Program-made: the position numbers and the translations under genes
Notes under the pieces: model-generated
Database searches by the model: none
What the model was told of the DNA's origin: nothing
What the model saw: the letters and a program-made list of their open reading frames with translations, nothing else
Shown here: one piece after another, positions 26,795-35,431 of the stretch
Numbering within the stretch: the first letter of the stretch is position 1
Layout: each line of letters begins with the position of its first letter
From: JAUWKC01 sp035527845
Lineage (GTDB): Bacteria; Planctomycetota; Phycisphaerae; Sedimentisphaerales; Anaerobacaceae
NCBI GenBank assembly: GCA_035527845.1
Contig: DATKZT010000112.1
Span: 1 to 64,000, forward strand
DNA length: 64,000 nt
Reading direction: 5' to 3'

Positions 26795-27898
26795 CTACCT
26801 CTCGACCCTTGCCGCAGCGCCTTTGATTACTTTCTCAACCTCCTTGAGGCCGGCGGTCGTGGTATCACCCGGCGTCGTCATGGCCAGGGCACCGTGTGCC
26901 GCTCCGTAATTCACGGCCTCCTGCGCACTCTTTCCCTCCATCAGGCCGTATATCAGACCGGAAGCAAAACTGTCGCCGCCGCCGACCCTATCGAGAATCT
27001 CAAGGTCAGGCCGCAAAGTCGCGTCGAAAAATTCGCCGCCTGCGTAAACTATCGCGCCCCAGTCATTAACCGTCGCCGTCTTGGCGTTGCGCAGGGTCGT
27101 CGCCACCACCTTGAAGTTGGGGAACTTTCGCACCGCTTCGGTGATCATCTTCTTGAAGTTGGTTGGGTCAAGTTTCGAATAATGCTCATCGAGCCCCTTA
27201 ACCTCGAAGCCCAGAGCAGCGGTGAAGTCTTCTTCGTTTCCGATCATCACATCGACGTAAGGCGCGATTGCGCGATTGACTTCTTTGGCTTTCTCATGGC
27301 CGCCTATATCTCTCCACAGCGAGGCCCGATAGTTCAAATCGTAAGAGACGATGGTCCCGTGTTTTTTCGCCGCTGTCACCGCCTCGATTATTACGTCCGG
27401 CGTCGTCTCCGACAGCGCCGCAAAAATACCGCCGGTGTGGAACCAGCGCGCACCGTCTGCACCGAATATCTTCTCCCAGTCGAAATCACCCTTCTTCAAC
27501 TGCGAGGCGGCGCTGTACGCCCTGTCCGGACAGCCGACCGCCGCCCGCACGCCGAAGCCTCTTTCCGTAAAGTTAAGCCCCACCCGCGCCTTTCTGCCGA
27601 TGCCGTCGTAGGGGACCCATTTGACATACTCCATGCTGACGCCGCCCTGATAGATCAGGTCCTCGAGCAGCCTGCCGATGGGATTGTCCACAATTGCAGT
27701 TACTACCGCCGCTTCCTTGCCGAAGCACCGCTTGAGCCCCCTTGCAACATTATACTCGCCGCCGCCCTCCCAGGCGCGGAAATGCCTCGTGGTATGTATC
27801 CTCTCTTCGCCCGGGTCCAGACGAATCATTATCTCACCGAGCGACACAATGTCGTATTTGCATTCGGATTTCGCTCTTACGTCCAACACGGCCATCAT
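26795..27898 (-). CDS. kdgK: 2-dehydro-3-deoxygluconate kinase (PfkB family)
   Basis: The 367-residue cytoplasmic kinase has the N-terminal PfkB substrate region (LGEIMIRLDPGEERI, GGGEYNVARGL) and the C-terminal ATP/anion-hole motif RVGGGDSFASG, with the catalytic aspartate at about residue 309. Together with the KDPG aldolase at 29987 it would phosphorylate KDG to KDPG. The length is slightly above the typical 310-340 residues. A strong AAGGAGGT lies just upstream of two consecutive ATG codons; the second, at 27895, has the better spacing. It is the last gene of the long minus-strand operon. Confidence 0.88.
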   Translation of the reverse strand: MMAVLDVRAKSECKYDIVSLGEIMIRLDPGEERIHTTRHFRAWEGGGEYNVARGLKRCFGKEAAVVTAIVDNPIGRLLEDLIYQGGVSMEYVKWVPYDGIGRKARVGLNFTERGFGVRAAVGCPDRAYSAASQLKKGDFDWEKIFGADGARWFHTGGIFAALSETTPDVIIEAVTAAKKHGTIVSYDLNYRASLWRDIGGHEKAKEVNRAIAPYVDVMIGNEEDFTAALGFEVKGLDEHYSKLDPTNFKKMITEAVRKFPNFKVVATTLRNAKTATVNDWGAIVYAGGEFFDATLRPDLEILDRVGGGDSFASGLIYGLMEGKSAQEAVNYGAAHGALAMTTPGDTTTAGLKEVEKVIKGAAARVER

Positions 27899-27922
27899 TT
27901 ACCTCCTTACGTGCCAATTCAA

Positions 27923-29959
27923 TTAGTCTTTGTAGATTTTTCCATCCCTAAAATCCTGCCATGCCGGCTCAAATGCCTTGCCTACGATCGGCGCCGCTCG
28001 GACAGGAACACTCTCGCAGACAAACAAGTCGTCCGCCTGCGGATCATATTTTAGCCGCAAAATCGAATTTTTCAATGCCTCGTTTTCAGGCTTGAACTTC
28101 AGCGCTTTACCTGTAGCCTTGTTGATAACAGCCGGATGAATTTCTGTCCCGTCATCGGCAAGCACGAGGTGCGAGCCGCGCGAGCCGCTGCCCTGTCGGA
28201 GCAATCCGACAATCGCCTTCAAATAAGCAATACTCGTCAGGGCCAGATTCTCTGCCCGGATTGCCTTTACAATATCTTTCACATCTTTCAATTGGAAACC
28301 GTGCTCTCGTATCTGCTTGTAATCCTGAAGCGCTTCTGCAAGGGCCTGCCCTGCATCACCCGATTCCCTGATATGCGCCGCCGATGCGCTCATTCGCATC
28401 TGAATGCGACGAATTAAATCCACCGCAATCAAACCGGACTGCGCGCCCCACCTGTCGAGCTTTCCAACAAGATCGCTCAACTGTCGCTCAATCTCACCCC
28501 GCTTGTCCGAATAATCGGGTGTGTCCGAATCATACACATTTGCTATATATTCGGCCGCTCTCAGCCCGCCCACCTGTCCGGCGTTGAGGGCCGAGCCGCC
28601 GGGCCTCTTTACGCCGTGGGTCCCCGCCATTTCCCCGATTATAAAAGTCTGCGGTATATTCGACTGCCACCATTTATCGACCCCAAAGCCGCCATTATTA
28701 TGCTGCGCGCACACCGCAATCTCAAGAGGCTCGGAATATAAATCTATCCCGTTCTCCCTGTAAACCTCAATGGCTAATGGATTCAAATGGGCCAGCCGCT
28801 CAATCGGCGTGTCGTGAATGGCGCCGGTCTTTTGCAGATAATCATGCGCCTCCGGTTCCATTTCACTGATATTAAACTCCCCCATCGAACCCCTTCTGCG
28901 AGGGTTTTCCCTGAAGTCCATGAATACACGCCGGCCCGCTTGTCCTTCATTGAAAACGAGTATGTCAATCAACGAAGACTGCCCGTTCTCAATCCGCTGC
29001 GGATCAAACGGCCACTGGTATCCTTTGAGAAAAATGCCGGCGGCCATCCTACTCATCGTCGGAAAACAATCGCACAGAAAATCACGCTCGTCCCGGCCGT
29101 CGGCGTCCGTACTGAATATCCGCGGAATCACCTGACAATAGCTGCCCGACACGTTCCAGCGAAATTTGGTACTGGCCAGGCCAAACTGGGACTCGGTCAG
29201 GTTCTCCGCCGCCAGGCCCACCCTGAATGCGATGCCGTGAATGCCCCACTGGCCCTTCGGATAAACGCTCGTTTCGTAAAGCTCTCCGGGACCACCGGCA
29301 GCAAGCACAAGATTGCGACAGAAATAAAGGTTTATGGCGAAGTCGGTACCGGACAGTTTCTTTTTGTCGATGGTCACAACGCCGATTATGCGTTTTGCCT
29401 GCCCTTGACCGACGGTCAGAAGCTCGGCAACCTCCATGTGGTCGTGAATCGGGATGCCGTATGACCGGACCTGTTTTTCGAGGCACTCACTCATGTACCT
29501 GCTTGTCTTCGGACCTGCTGACGTGGCCCTTTCATAAGGGTCATTATCCGTCTTGTAGCCGATATAGCTGCCCAAAGAGTCATGCGGAAAAGGAACGCCC
29601 GCCTGCACCAGATGATAAAACTCACGAAGCGAGCCCACAGCTTCGGCCAGTGCCAGGTCCCCATGGCAACATCCGGCGGCGGTCAGAGTCTTCGCAAAAT
29701 CTTCGGCACTGTCTGCCCTGTCACAGCTCGTGCCCAGCTTGTAGTACGTCTGCTTGTCCGAGCCGCTCATCCTCGATGCGCCAAGCGAGAGCCCCCCTGT
29801 CACCACCACTATCCTTTTCTTCGCATCCTCGATACCTTTTTGAGTGATGAACTCGTAGAGATGAACCGCGCAGTTCATCCCCGCGGCGCCCGCACCCACT
29901 ATCACCGTATTGAAGTGATGAACCCTTATCTTCTGGCTGCCAATTTTCTGAATGTCCAT
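27923..29959 (-). CDS. FAD-dependent oxidoreductase of the fumarate reductase/aspartate oxidase type
   Basis: A 678-residue flavoprotein with the dinucleotide-binding motif TVIVGAGAAGMNCA near residue 19 and a second FAD segment, NLVLAAGGPGELYETSVYP. Near residue 440 are the GEMAGTHGVKRPGGSALNAGQVGGLRAAEY elements typical of the FAD_binding_2 family. No signal peptide or heme motifs are seen, so it is probably cytoplasmic. In a KDG/uronate gene set it may oxidise or reduce a sugar acid, but the substrate is unknown. It lies 24 nt before kdgK and 27 nt after the aldolase. Confidence 0.8.
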   Translation of the reverse strand: MDIQKIGSQKIRVHHFNTVIVGAGAAGMNCAVHLYEFITQKGIEDAKKRIVVVTGGLSLGASRMSGSDKQTYYKLGTSCDRADSAEDFAKTLTAAGCCHGDLALAEAVGSLREFYHLVQAGVPFPHDSLGSYIGYKTDNDPYERATSAGPKTSRYMSECLEKQVRSYGIPIHDHMEVAELLTVGQGQAKRIIGVVTIDKKKLSGTDFAINLYFCRNLVLAAGGPGELYETSVYPKGQWGIHGIAFRVGLAAENLTESQFGLASTKFRWNVSGSYCQVIPRIFSTDADGRDERDFLCDCFPTMSRMAAGIFLKGYQWPFDPQRIENGQSSLIDILVFNEGQAGRRVFMDFRENPRRRGSMGEFNISEMEPEAHDYLQKTGAIHDTPIERLAHLNPLAIEVYRENGIDLYSEPLEIAVCAQHNNGGFGVDKWWQSNIPQTFIIGEMAGTHGVKRPGGSALNAGQVGGLRAAEYIANVYDSDTPDYSDKRGEIERQLSDLVGKLDRWGAQSGLIAVDLIRRIQMRMSASAAHIRESGDAGQALAEALQDYKQIREHGFQLKDVKDIVKAIRAENLALTSIAYLKAIVGLLRQGSGSRGSHLVLADDGTEIHPAVINKATGKALKFKPENEALKNSILRLKYDPQADDLFVCESVPVRAAPIVGKAFEPAWQDFRDGKIYKD

Positions 29960-29986
29960 AACTTTCTTCGCGGCTCGATCAGCTAC

Positions 29987-30772
29987 TTACGGGAGATTGA
30001 AATTCCTGCCCGTTGCCTCGCTTATCTGTTCAAGGGACGCGGCAGCAAAATCAATGCCGGGCCATTTCTGCGCTCGCACCTTGTCTATCATCTGCTTAAT
30101 CTTCCTCAGCTCCTTCGCCAGAAGATTGTAGTCCTGCTCATCGACGATGCGCTTCATCGCAGCCTTGTCAATCATGCTGAACGACCCGCCCAGTACGAGA
30201 ACGCCGGCATCAATATAATCGGGAATGTTCTCCGCATTCGTGCCGCCCGTGGGCACAAGGCTTATGATCTTGTGAATCGCGGGGTCAATCGCTTTGACAT
30301 AGGCCGGCCCGCCGAGCTGACTGGCGGGGAATATCTTGCAGAGGTTCGCGCCCTTCGAAAACTGGCCGAGAATCTCAGTGACCGTGCCGCATCCGGGTAT
30401 CATCGCCATCTCGCCGCCGAACTTTCTATAACTTTCATCTCTGAAGTTCGCCGCCGAAACCAGAAAACTCGCCCCCGCCTCCGCAACCTGCTCCAGTGTG
30501 GGAAGCGGGTCATCCGGATTCGCATTATTGTAAACATCGAGCATTGGCGGAAAGTCTATCAGACTTGCCGCCCCCGCCACAAAATCCGGCAGCTCCTTGT
30601 GCAGCCGGCTGAGCTTTTCCAGAGGCCTGCTGATGCGACACGTCACTTCCATATTGTTGACGCCCGCCTTAACGAGGGCCTTTGCCGTCTCCACCACATC
30701 AAGCTTGTCCTGATTAAAGACGAGGATCAAGCCGTCCCTCAACAGTGTTGTGATTGTGCTTTCAATACCCAT
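29987..30772 (-). CDS. KDPG aldolase family protein
   Basis: The protein is 261 residues from the ATG at 30772, which has GAGGA seven nt upstream. Catalytic features of the KDPG/KHG aldolase family are present: the glutamate in NNMEVTCR, the Schiff-base lysine in NLCKIFPASQLGG, and the phosphate-binding LVPTGGTNAENI. It would cleave 2-keto-3-deoxy-6-phosphogluconate (or the galactonate form) to pyruvate and glyceraldehyde 3-phosphate. The C-terminus is about 40 residues longer than the classical E. coli Eda. It directly follows the SDR gene (10 nt). Confidence 0.9.
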   Translation of the reverse strand: MGIESTITTLLRDGLILVFNQDKLDVVETAKALVKAGVNNMEVTCRISRPLEKLSRLHKELPDFVAGAASLIDFPPMLDVYNNANPDDPLPTLEQVAEAGASFLVSAANFRDESYRKFGGEMAMIPGCGTVTEILGQFSKGANLCKIFPASQLGGPAYVKAIDPAIHKIISLVPTGGTNAENIPDYIDAGVLVLGGSFSMIDKAAMKRIVDEQDYNLLAKELRKIKQMIDKVRAQKWPGIDFAAASLEQISEATGRNFNLP

Positions 30773-30782
30773 TGTCAATTCC

Positions 30783-31580
30783 TCAAAGCCTTCTCAAATG
30801 GAAACCGCCGTCAACATCAATCACCTGGCCCGTCGAAAAATCCAACGTGCCTTCTGCAATGGCACGCACCGCCTGCGAGACGTCTTCAGGCTGACCCCAT
30901 CTTTTAATCGGCGTAAGTCCCTCCGCTATCAGCTTGTCATATCTATCTTTCACAGCGCTGGTCATATCGGTTGCGATAATGCCAGGCCTTATTTCGAATA
31001 CCCCAATACCGTATTCAGCCAGCCTGTCCGCGTAAAGCCTGGTCATCATAGACACACCCGCCTTGCTAATACAGTACTCACCGCGAGAAGGACTGCTAGT
31101 GTAGGCCGAGAGCGAGCTGATGTTCACAATCCTGAATTTGCGGTCGGCGTACTGTTTCTTCTGTTCAATCATCCACTTCGCAACCGACTGTGACAGGAAA
31201 TACGGCCCCTTGAGATTTATTCCCATCACCCTGTCGTAGCTCTGCTCGGTTGCCTCAAGCAAATCCACCCTCTTCTCCGGCGCGACCCCGGCATTATTCA
31301 CAAGCATATCACACCGGTCGAATTTCTCCTTTGCGAAATCAACGAGCCTTGCCCTGTCGTCGGAACTGCCGATGTCACCGCACAGAACTTCGCACTTTGC
31401 TCCCCCCTGCCGAAACTCTTTTTGCGCCTCAAGCGCAAAAGAATCATCGGACTTGCCGTCGCCATCTAAATCAAAATAATTGACCAACAGGTCGTAACCC
31501 AGCGATGCCAGCTCTTTCGCTATCGCCCTTCCGATCCCTCTGCTTGCTCCGGTAACGATTGCAACGGGCCTCTCGGCCAT
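30783..31580 (-). CDS. Short-chain dehydrogenase/reductase
   Basis: The protein is 265 residues from the ATG at 31580, which is preceded by a near-perfect AAGGAGGT. It has the classical SDR elements GASRGIGRA, NNAGV and the catalytic serine, tyrosine and lysine in NISSLSAYTSSPSRGEYCISK. The C-terminal part ends in the usual GQVIDVDGG. A DxDGDGKSDD insertion around residues 36-45 is unusual and looks like a calcium-binding loop sequence. In this operon it is a candidate for a hexuronate or ketodeoxy sugar reductase/dehydrogenase. Confidence 0.88.
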   Translation of the reverse strand: MAERPVAIVTGASRGIGRAIAKELASLGYDLLVNYFDLDGDGKSDDSFALEAQKEFRQGGAKCEVLCGDIGSSDDRARLVDFAKEKFDRCDMLVNNAGVAPEKRVDLLEATEQSYDRVMGINLKGPYFLSQSVAKWMIEQKKQYADRKFRIVNISSLSAYTSSPSRGEYCISKAGVSMMTRLYADRLAEYGIGVFEIRPGIIATDMTSAVKDRYDKLIAEGLTPIKRWGQPEDVSQAVRAIAEGTLDFSTGQVIDVDGGFHLRRL

Positions 31581-31605
31581 ATCTAACCTCCTTCTGTACA
31601 ACGAC

Positions 31606-32922
31606 TTACGGCGGCATCCATTCGAGCACAGACACCATCTGGGCCGGCGTCTCATCCAGGACGTCGCGGTCTTTCTGCTCAACCTTTTGAACAAACAAAT
31701 GAAGCACGTTCTCACGCCGCCAGAGAACCGGGTCGTAACTCGGCTCCCATTCGCCCACCGAATAATCGGTCAAATCCTCGATGCGCCAGTTCGCACGCTC
31801 GGCGTCATCACAAATCGCCGCTGACACACGGTTGCCTCGCTCGGCGTCACGAAAAATCATACACAACCTGTCCCCGTCGCCCGCCAGAATTTTCGGACGC
31901 GACATAAGAAGGTACTTGGTCCCTCCCCCGCTCAGGGAAAAAGCGGTCCTGCGAAAGCCCACCTGAGTGGTGCACCACTTGCTGCCGTCATGATAAACAA
32001 GACGGTACTGCGGAACCTTCGTCCCTTCAAGCCGCCAGTACGTCGCTATTACAGGCCGACCCAGTGAGTCAACGGTCATCGAAGTGTGATTTATCAACTC
32101 GCTCTTTTGCGGTATCCGCCAGGCATATTCTGCGTTCTCAGCGGTAATGGGCAGTGTATACTTCTGGCCGGTGGATTTTTGCCAGGTCCTGCCTTCGTCG
32201 CTCGACTTCGCATAACAAACATCGTGGTTTGTGGCCACGTCACCTGTTTCCCGCCAGCACCAGGAAATGTGCCAGCTTCCCGCTTCGTCAACGGCTATCT
32301 GATTCGTGTAGGCATTACGCTCACCCTGACCGTCAATAAGCGGATGCTGAACCGCCGACCATTTCTGACTCTTCACATCGTAGCGATTCAACATGGTATT
32401 TCCTCTGCCCGAGCCGCCGTCGCGATAGAGAAACAATAAATCACCGTTTGGCAGATTGTAAAACTCCGGATACGTCACCTTCTTTTCATCCTGGCCCGTC
32501 ATCGGCATTTCTTCGGTCAGTTCGAGCGACCCCGGAGCGGTACCCCGGCAATAACGCAGAGGGTCACAATGATGGTCCCAGGATACATGAAGCACGCCGG
32601 CGCCATCAACCCCAATACTTATGCCGTTATGCGCATCCGTAGTATCTCCCTTATACTGGGTCTTGCGAATTTCCCAATCCTTCGTCCCGAGTTTGCGCTT
32701 CGCCAGCATAACGTGCGCATCCTCGATGTAAAAGGCAACATATTGAGCGTCGTCATGCGTGGTCACGGAATTGACGCGGAAGATGGTGGCGTTCACCGAA
32801 TTCTTCGCCCAACCCTCCGCTATCGGAACCATACGCAGAGAACTAGCACTTGTACCACACCCTCCGGCAAATGTCGCCAACACAGATGCCGCAGCCGTGA
32901 TGTAATGCTTCTTCAGCCGCAT
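31606..32922 (-). CDS. BNR_4-type beta-propeller lipoprotein, possible polysaccharide lyase
   Basis: The protein is 438 residues from the ATG at 32922. It has a lipoprotein signal (AGGC) and a mature part built of BNR-like propeller blades (for example CYAKSSDEGRTW, PQYRLVYHDGSKW). It resembles the BNR_4 family, which I recall includes the ulvan lyase group PL25-like propellers. Histidines at 98 and 118 and a tyrosine/arginine pair at 151 and 167 have the same relative spacing (20 and 16) that I recall for the PL25 active site. That comparison is from memory and needs alignment. As part of an operon with KDG kinase and KDPG aldolase, a uronate-releasing lyase would fit. It overlaps the next upstream gene by 10 nt. 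Confidence 0.6.
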   Translation of the reverse strand: MRLKKHYITAAASVLATFAGGCGTSASSLRMVPIAEGWAKNSVNATIFRVNSVTTHDDAQYVAFYIEDAHVMLAKRKLGTKDWEIRKTQYKGDTTDAHNGISIGVDGAGVLHVSWDHHCDPLRYCRGTAPGSLELTEEMPMTGQDEKKVTYPEFYNLPNGDLLFLYRDGGSGRGNTMLNRYDVKSQKWSAVQHPLIDGQGERNAYTNQIAVDEAGSWHISWCWRETGDVATNHDVCYAKSSDEGRTWQKSTGQKYTLPITAENAEYAWRIPQKSELINHTSMTVDSLGRPVIATYWRLEGTKVPQYRLVYHDGSKWCTTQVGFRRTAFSLSGGGTKYLLMSRPKILAGDGDRLCMIFRDAERGNRVSAAICDDAERANWRIEDLTDYSVGEWEPSYDPVLWRRENVLHLFVQKVEQKDRDVLDETPAQMVSVLEWMPP

Positions 32923-33953
32923 TTCGTTTCCCCGGATTTCTTCAGACACAATTCCTTTACCATCAGTACTCTTTCGGCGCTCGTGTTATATGAAATAGCA
33001 CCGGTGCCTATGATAACGTTGTGATGCTTCGCGGCAAGCTTCCGTATACCGTCTATCTGCATGATCAATTCCTCGTCGGGCCCCTGCTCAATCAACACGG
33101 GGCTTATATTACGTCGCACCAGCACGGCGGTATCTTTCGCACGTTCGAGGAATATATTAACATCTGCGGCAAAATCGCAAAGCAGAATATCCGCACCCGT
33201 CGCAAACAAGTGCTCGGCAATAGGCTCCGTCCGCCCCCCTATTACGTATTCGACAAATTCAGCTCCACACGCCTTCAGAGCGGTTATGAGCTTCTTCATG
33301 TGCGGCAGAATAATATCTACGTACAAGCTGGGCGAAACGAGCGGTGGCGCAGCATACGAATCAAACACACACACCTCGACCCCTCTATCAACAAAGGCCT
33401 TGCCGTAACTTGTGCTTACGTCGGTCAGGAAACTTAGAAACTCATGGACCTCGTCCGGCCGCTCAATCATTCCGAAAATCAGCTTTTCAACACCTATCAG
33501 CTCAACGGCCACGGAATAAGGAGCGCTGATTGCCCCCCGTACGAAAACCTCACCACCCACCTTGTCGTTGACCGCCTTTGCCGCGGCCAACACCAAAGAC
33601 ATTCGCCCCGAACTGGCCGGCTCGACCATGCCGAGGCTGCGAAAGTCATCGAGGCCGCCTAAAATCCTGTCCTTGATTATGGGCACGGCGTCGACGGCCT
33701 CCGGAAACCAGACTTTACTGCCCAGCGCCTCCGCTTCGATGTTATAAATATCTATCCCGACGGTCAGCATGTCAGGCCGGTACGTCTCATACTCAGCCAG
33801 AACCGCCTGCTCCAATAGCTCCGCGCTGCGGCTTACCTCACTCGGCGACCTGCCCACCAGCTTCGCCGTATGCTCATAAATCGCAGGACAAAACAGGGGT
33901 CTGTCCGTTTGCTTTCCCTCCAACGCTAATCTGACTCGCTCCTTCGGACTCAT
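32913..33953 (-). CDS. Uroporphyrinogen decarboxylase-like (MtaA/CmuA-type) methyltransferase family protein
   Basis: The protein is 346 residues from the ATG at 33953; a TTG five codons upstream is also possible. It begins MSPKERVRLALEGKQTDRPLFCP, the usual start of UroD-superfamily proteins outside heme synthesis. It continues with FVRGAISAPYSVA, VCVFDSYAAPPLVSP and VIIGTGAISYNTS. Such proteins in catabolic clusters are often cobalamin-dependent methyltransferases such as MtaA, but no corrinoid protein gene is visible here. The heme-pathway role is unlikely because the N-terminal substrate arginines of HemE are not recognisable. It lies 53 nt after the OYE-like gene. Confidence 0.78.
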   Translation of the reverse strand: MSPKERVRLALEGKQTDRPLFCPAIYEHTAKLVGRSPSEVSRSAELLEQAVLAEYETYRPDMLTVGIDIYNIEAEALGSKVWFPEAVDAVPIIKDRILGGLDDFRSLGMVEPASSGRMSLVLAAAKAVNDKVGGEVFVRGAISAPYSVAVELIGVEKLIFGMIERPDEVHEFLSFLTDVSTSYGKAFVDRGVEVCVFDSYAAPPLVSPSLYVDIILPHMKKLITALKACGAEFVEYVIGGRTEPIAEHLFATGADILLCDFAADVNIFLERAKDTAVLVRRNISPVLIEQGPDEELIMQIDGIRKLAAKHHNVIIGTGAISYNTSAERVLMVKELCLKKSGETKCG

Positions 33954-34006
33954 TCTGTCTCTCGCCAAAAATGTCTCTCAATCATGCAGCAAACGCCCAT
34001 TCGCAA

Positions 34007-35431
34007 TCACCCGCTCCGTCCACTTTTGCGCCCTTGTTCATATATCGGGCCGTAAATATCTCTGTCCCGCACGACACAGCCTATCATACCGCCGTCGATC
34101 ATTATCTGACTGCACTTGCTGCACGCTATGCAAACCTTCCTCCCATCAAGCCGACCCTTGAGAATAATATCCTTCGCAAAATCCGGATAAGCAAACGCCA
34201 TCCGCCCGACACCGATAATAGAGGCTGATCCGTTTGCCTTGCTCGCCGCCGCCACATTGGGCATCAGTGTCCTCAGCCAGCTATAGCCTGTGCCGACCAC
34301 CTCAATGTCACCGAACTGCCTTTGAATCTCGCCTGCCAGATTGATGAGTCTTGCAACCCCAACCAGAGGATGTTCGGGCGACTTGTAGGCGCCGATTACA
34401 GGCTTGATGAAGGGCCTGCCGTAATGCGGATTATAATGCGGATCGGCAATCGAGATATTTATCAGCCTCACGCCACGTTCGGCCAGCAGGGTAATCAGCC
34501 TCTTCGGCTCCGTCAGGTCACACCTGGTATAATCATTTTCATCCACCCCCCAGCCGAATGGATATGGAACGGCATCGTAAGCGCCCAGCCTGGTTACAAC
34601 CTGCTTGTCCTGCCCAAGCTCCGCATGGATCCGGTCGATTACTTCCAGCAGAAATCGCGTGCGGTTCTCAAAGGGGCCACCGTATTTGCCCCGTCTCTGG
34701 CGAGAGACTAAAAGCTCGCCAATCAGATAACCATGACACGACTTAATGTCCACTGCATCGAAGCCCGCCTCGAACGCAATCCTCGCCGCCTCCACATAAG
34801 CGCCGACAAGCTCATCAAGGTACTCGTCGGTCACGACAGGCAAATCTTCCGGGAATCTGCTTTTCGCCGCAGCATCGGGCTTCGATTGTAATGTCAAAGC
34901 ATCGCGGTAAGGGTCACGCTGAGCAACAACCGGCCGGCGCACACCCTCAGGCTTGCTGTACCTGCCCGAATGGGTCAACTGCGCTACGACAATCGGCCGG
35001 TGGCGCAATTCACTCTCTCGGGCAGTTTTCCGAGTTTGTCGTATCAGCGCAGCGAAAGCTTCCCTGCTATTGTGGTTCAGCCACAACTGCCTCGGATTGG
35101 CCCTGCCCTCCGGGACCACCGCAATAGCTTCGGCCCATATAAGCCCCGCTCCGCCCGCCGCAAACCGCTCGTACCTTCGAAAAGTAAGTTCCCCCGGCCG
35201 GCCATGAGAATCACCGTCCGCCGCCTCCATCGGATGTATCGCCAGTGAGTTCGGCACAACCAAGTCACCGACCCGCACCGGCTCAGCCAATATCGAAACA
35301 TCCTCCGTTGCCTCGACAGTGACATCAAGCTCGGCGGCCAACTGCTCTAAATCTTCAATGCTGTTCAGACGAAAGCCCCGCCTTTCTTTCTCGTTTGTTT
35401 CTGCGGTGTCTTTCATATTTGGTGGGTCCAT
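34007..35431 (-). CDS. NADH:flavin oxidoreductase (Old Yellow Enzyme family) with Fe-S type C-terminus
   Basis: A 474-residue TIM-barrel flavoenzyme. It shows PNSLAIHPMEAADG, HGYLIGELLVSRQRRGKYGGPFENRTRF (which includes the NADH:flavin oxidoreductase signature), and GVGRMAFAYPDFAKD for FMN phosphate binding. The end carries CIACSKCSQI...GC, resembling the cluster-binding loop of 2,4-dienoyl-CoA reductase-like members, but the second Rossmann half of those enzymes is absent. The start ATG overlaps the stop of the upstream gene by one base (TGATG), with no separate ribosome binding site, indicating translational coupling. The substrate is unknown. Confidence 0.85.
   Translation of the reverse strand: MDPPNMKDTAETNEKERRGFRLNSIEDLEQLAAELDVTVEATEDVSILAEPVRVGDLVVPNSLAIHPMEAADGDSHGRPGELTFRRYERFAAGGAGLIWAEAIAVVPEGRANPRQLWLNHNSREAFAALIRQTRKTARESELRHRPIVVAQLTHSGRYSKPEGVRRPVVAQRDPYRDALTLQSKPDAAAKSRFPEDLPVVTDEYLDELVGAYVEAARIAFEAGFDAVDIKSCHGYLIGELLVSRQRRGKYGGPFENRTRFLLEVIDRIHAELGQDKQVVTRLGAYDAVPYPFGWGVDENDYTRCDLTEPKRLITLLAERGVRLINISIADPHYNPHYGRPFIKPVIGAYKSPEHPLVGVARLINLAGEIQRQFGDIEVVGTGYSWLRTLMPNVAAASKANGSASIIGVGRMAFAYPDFAKDIILKGRLDGRKVCIACSKCSQIMIDGGMIGCVVRDRDIYGPIYEQGRKSGRSG

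Noticed and set aside
26792..28054. 420-codon open frame antisense to kdgK
   Set aside because: The kdgK product on the other strand has full PfkB motifs; the antisense translation resembles nothing.
32913..33953. UroD-like gene as heme biosynthesis hemE
   Set aside because: The sequence is of the catabolic methyltransferase-like branch and the gene lies inside a sugar-acid operon.
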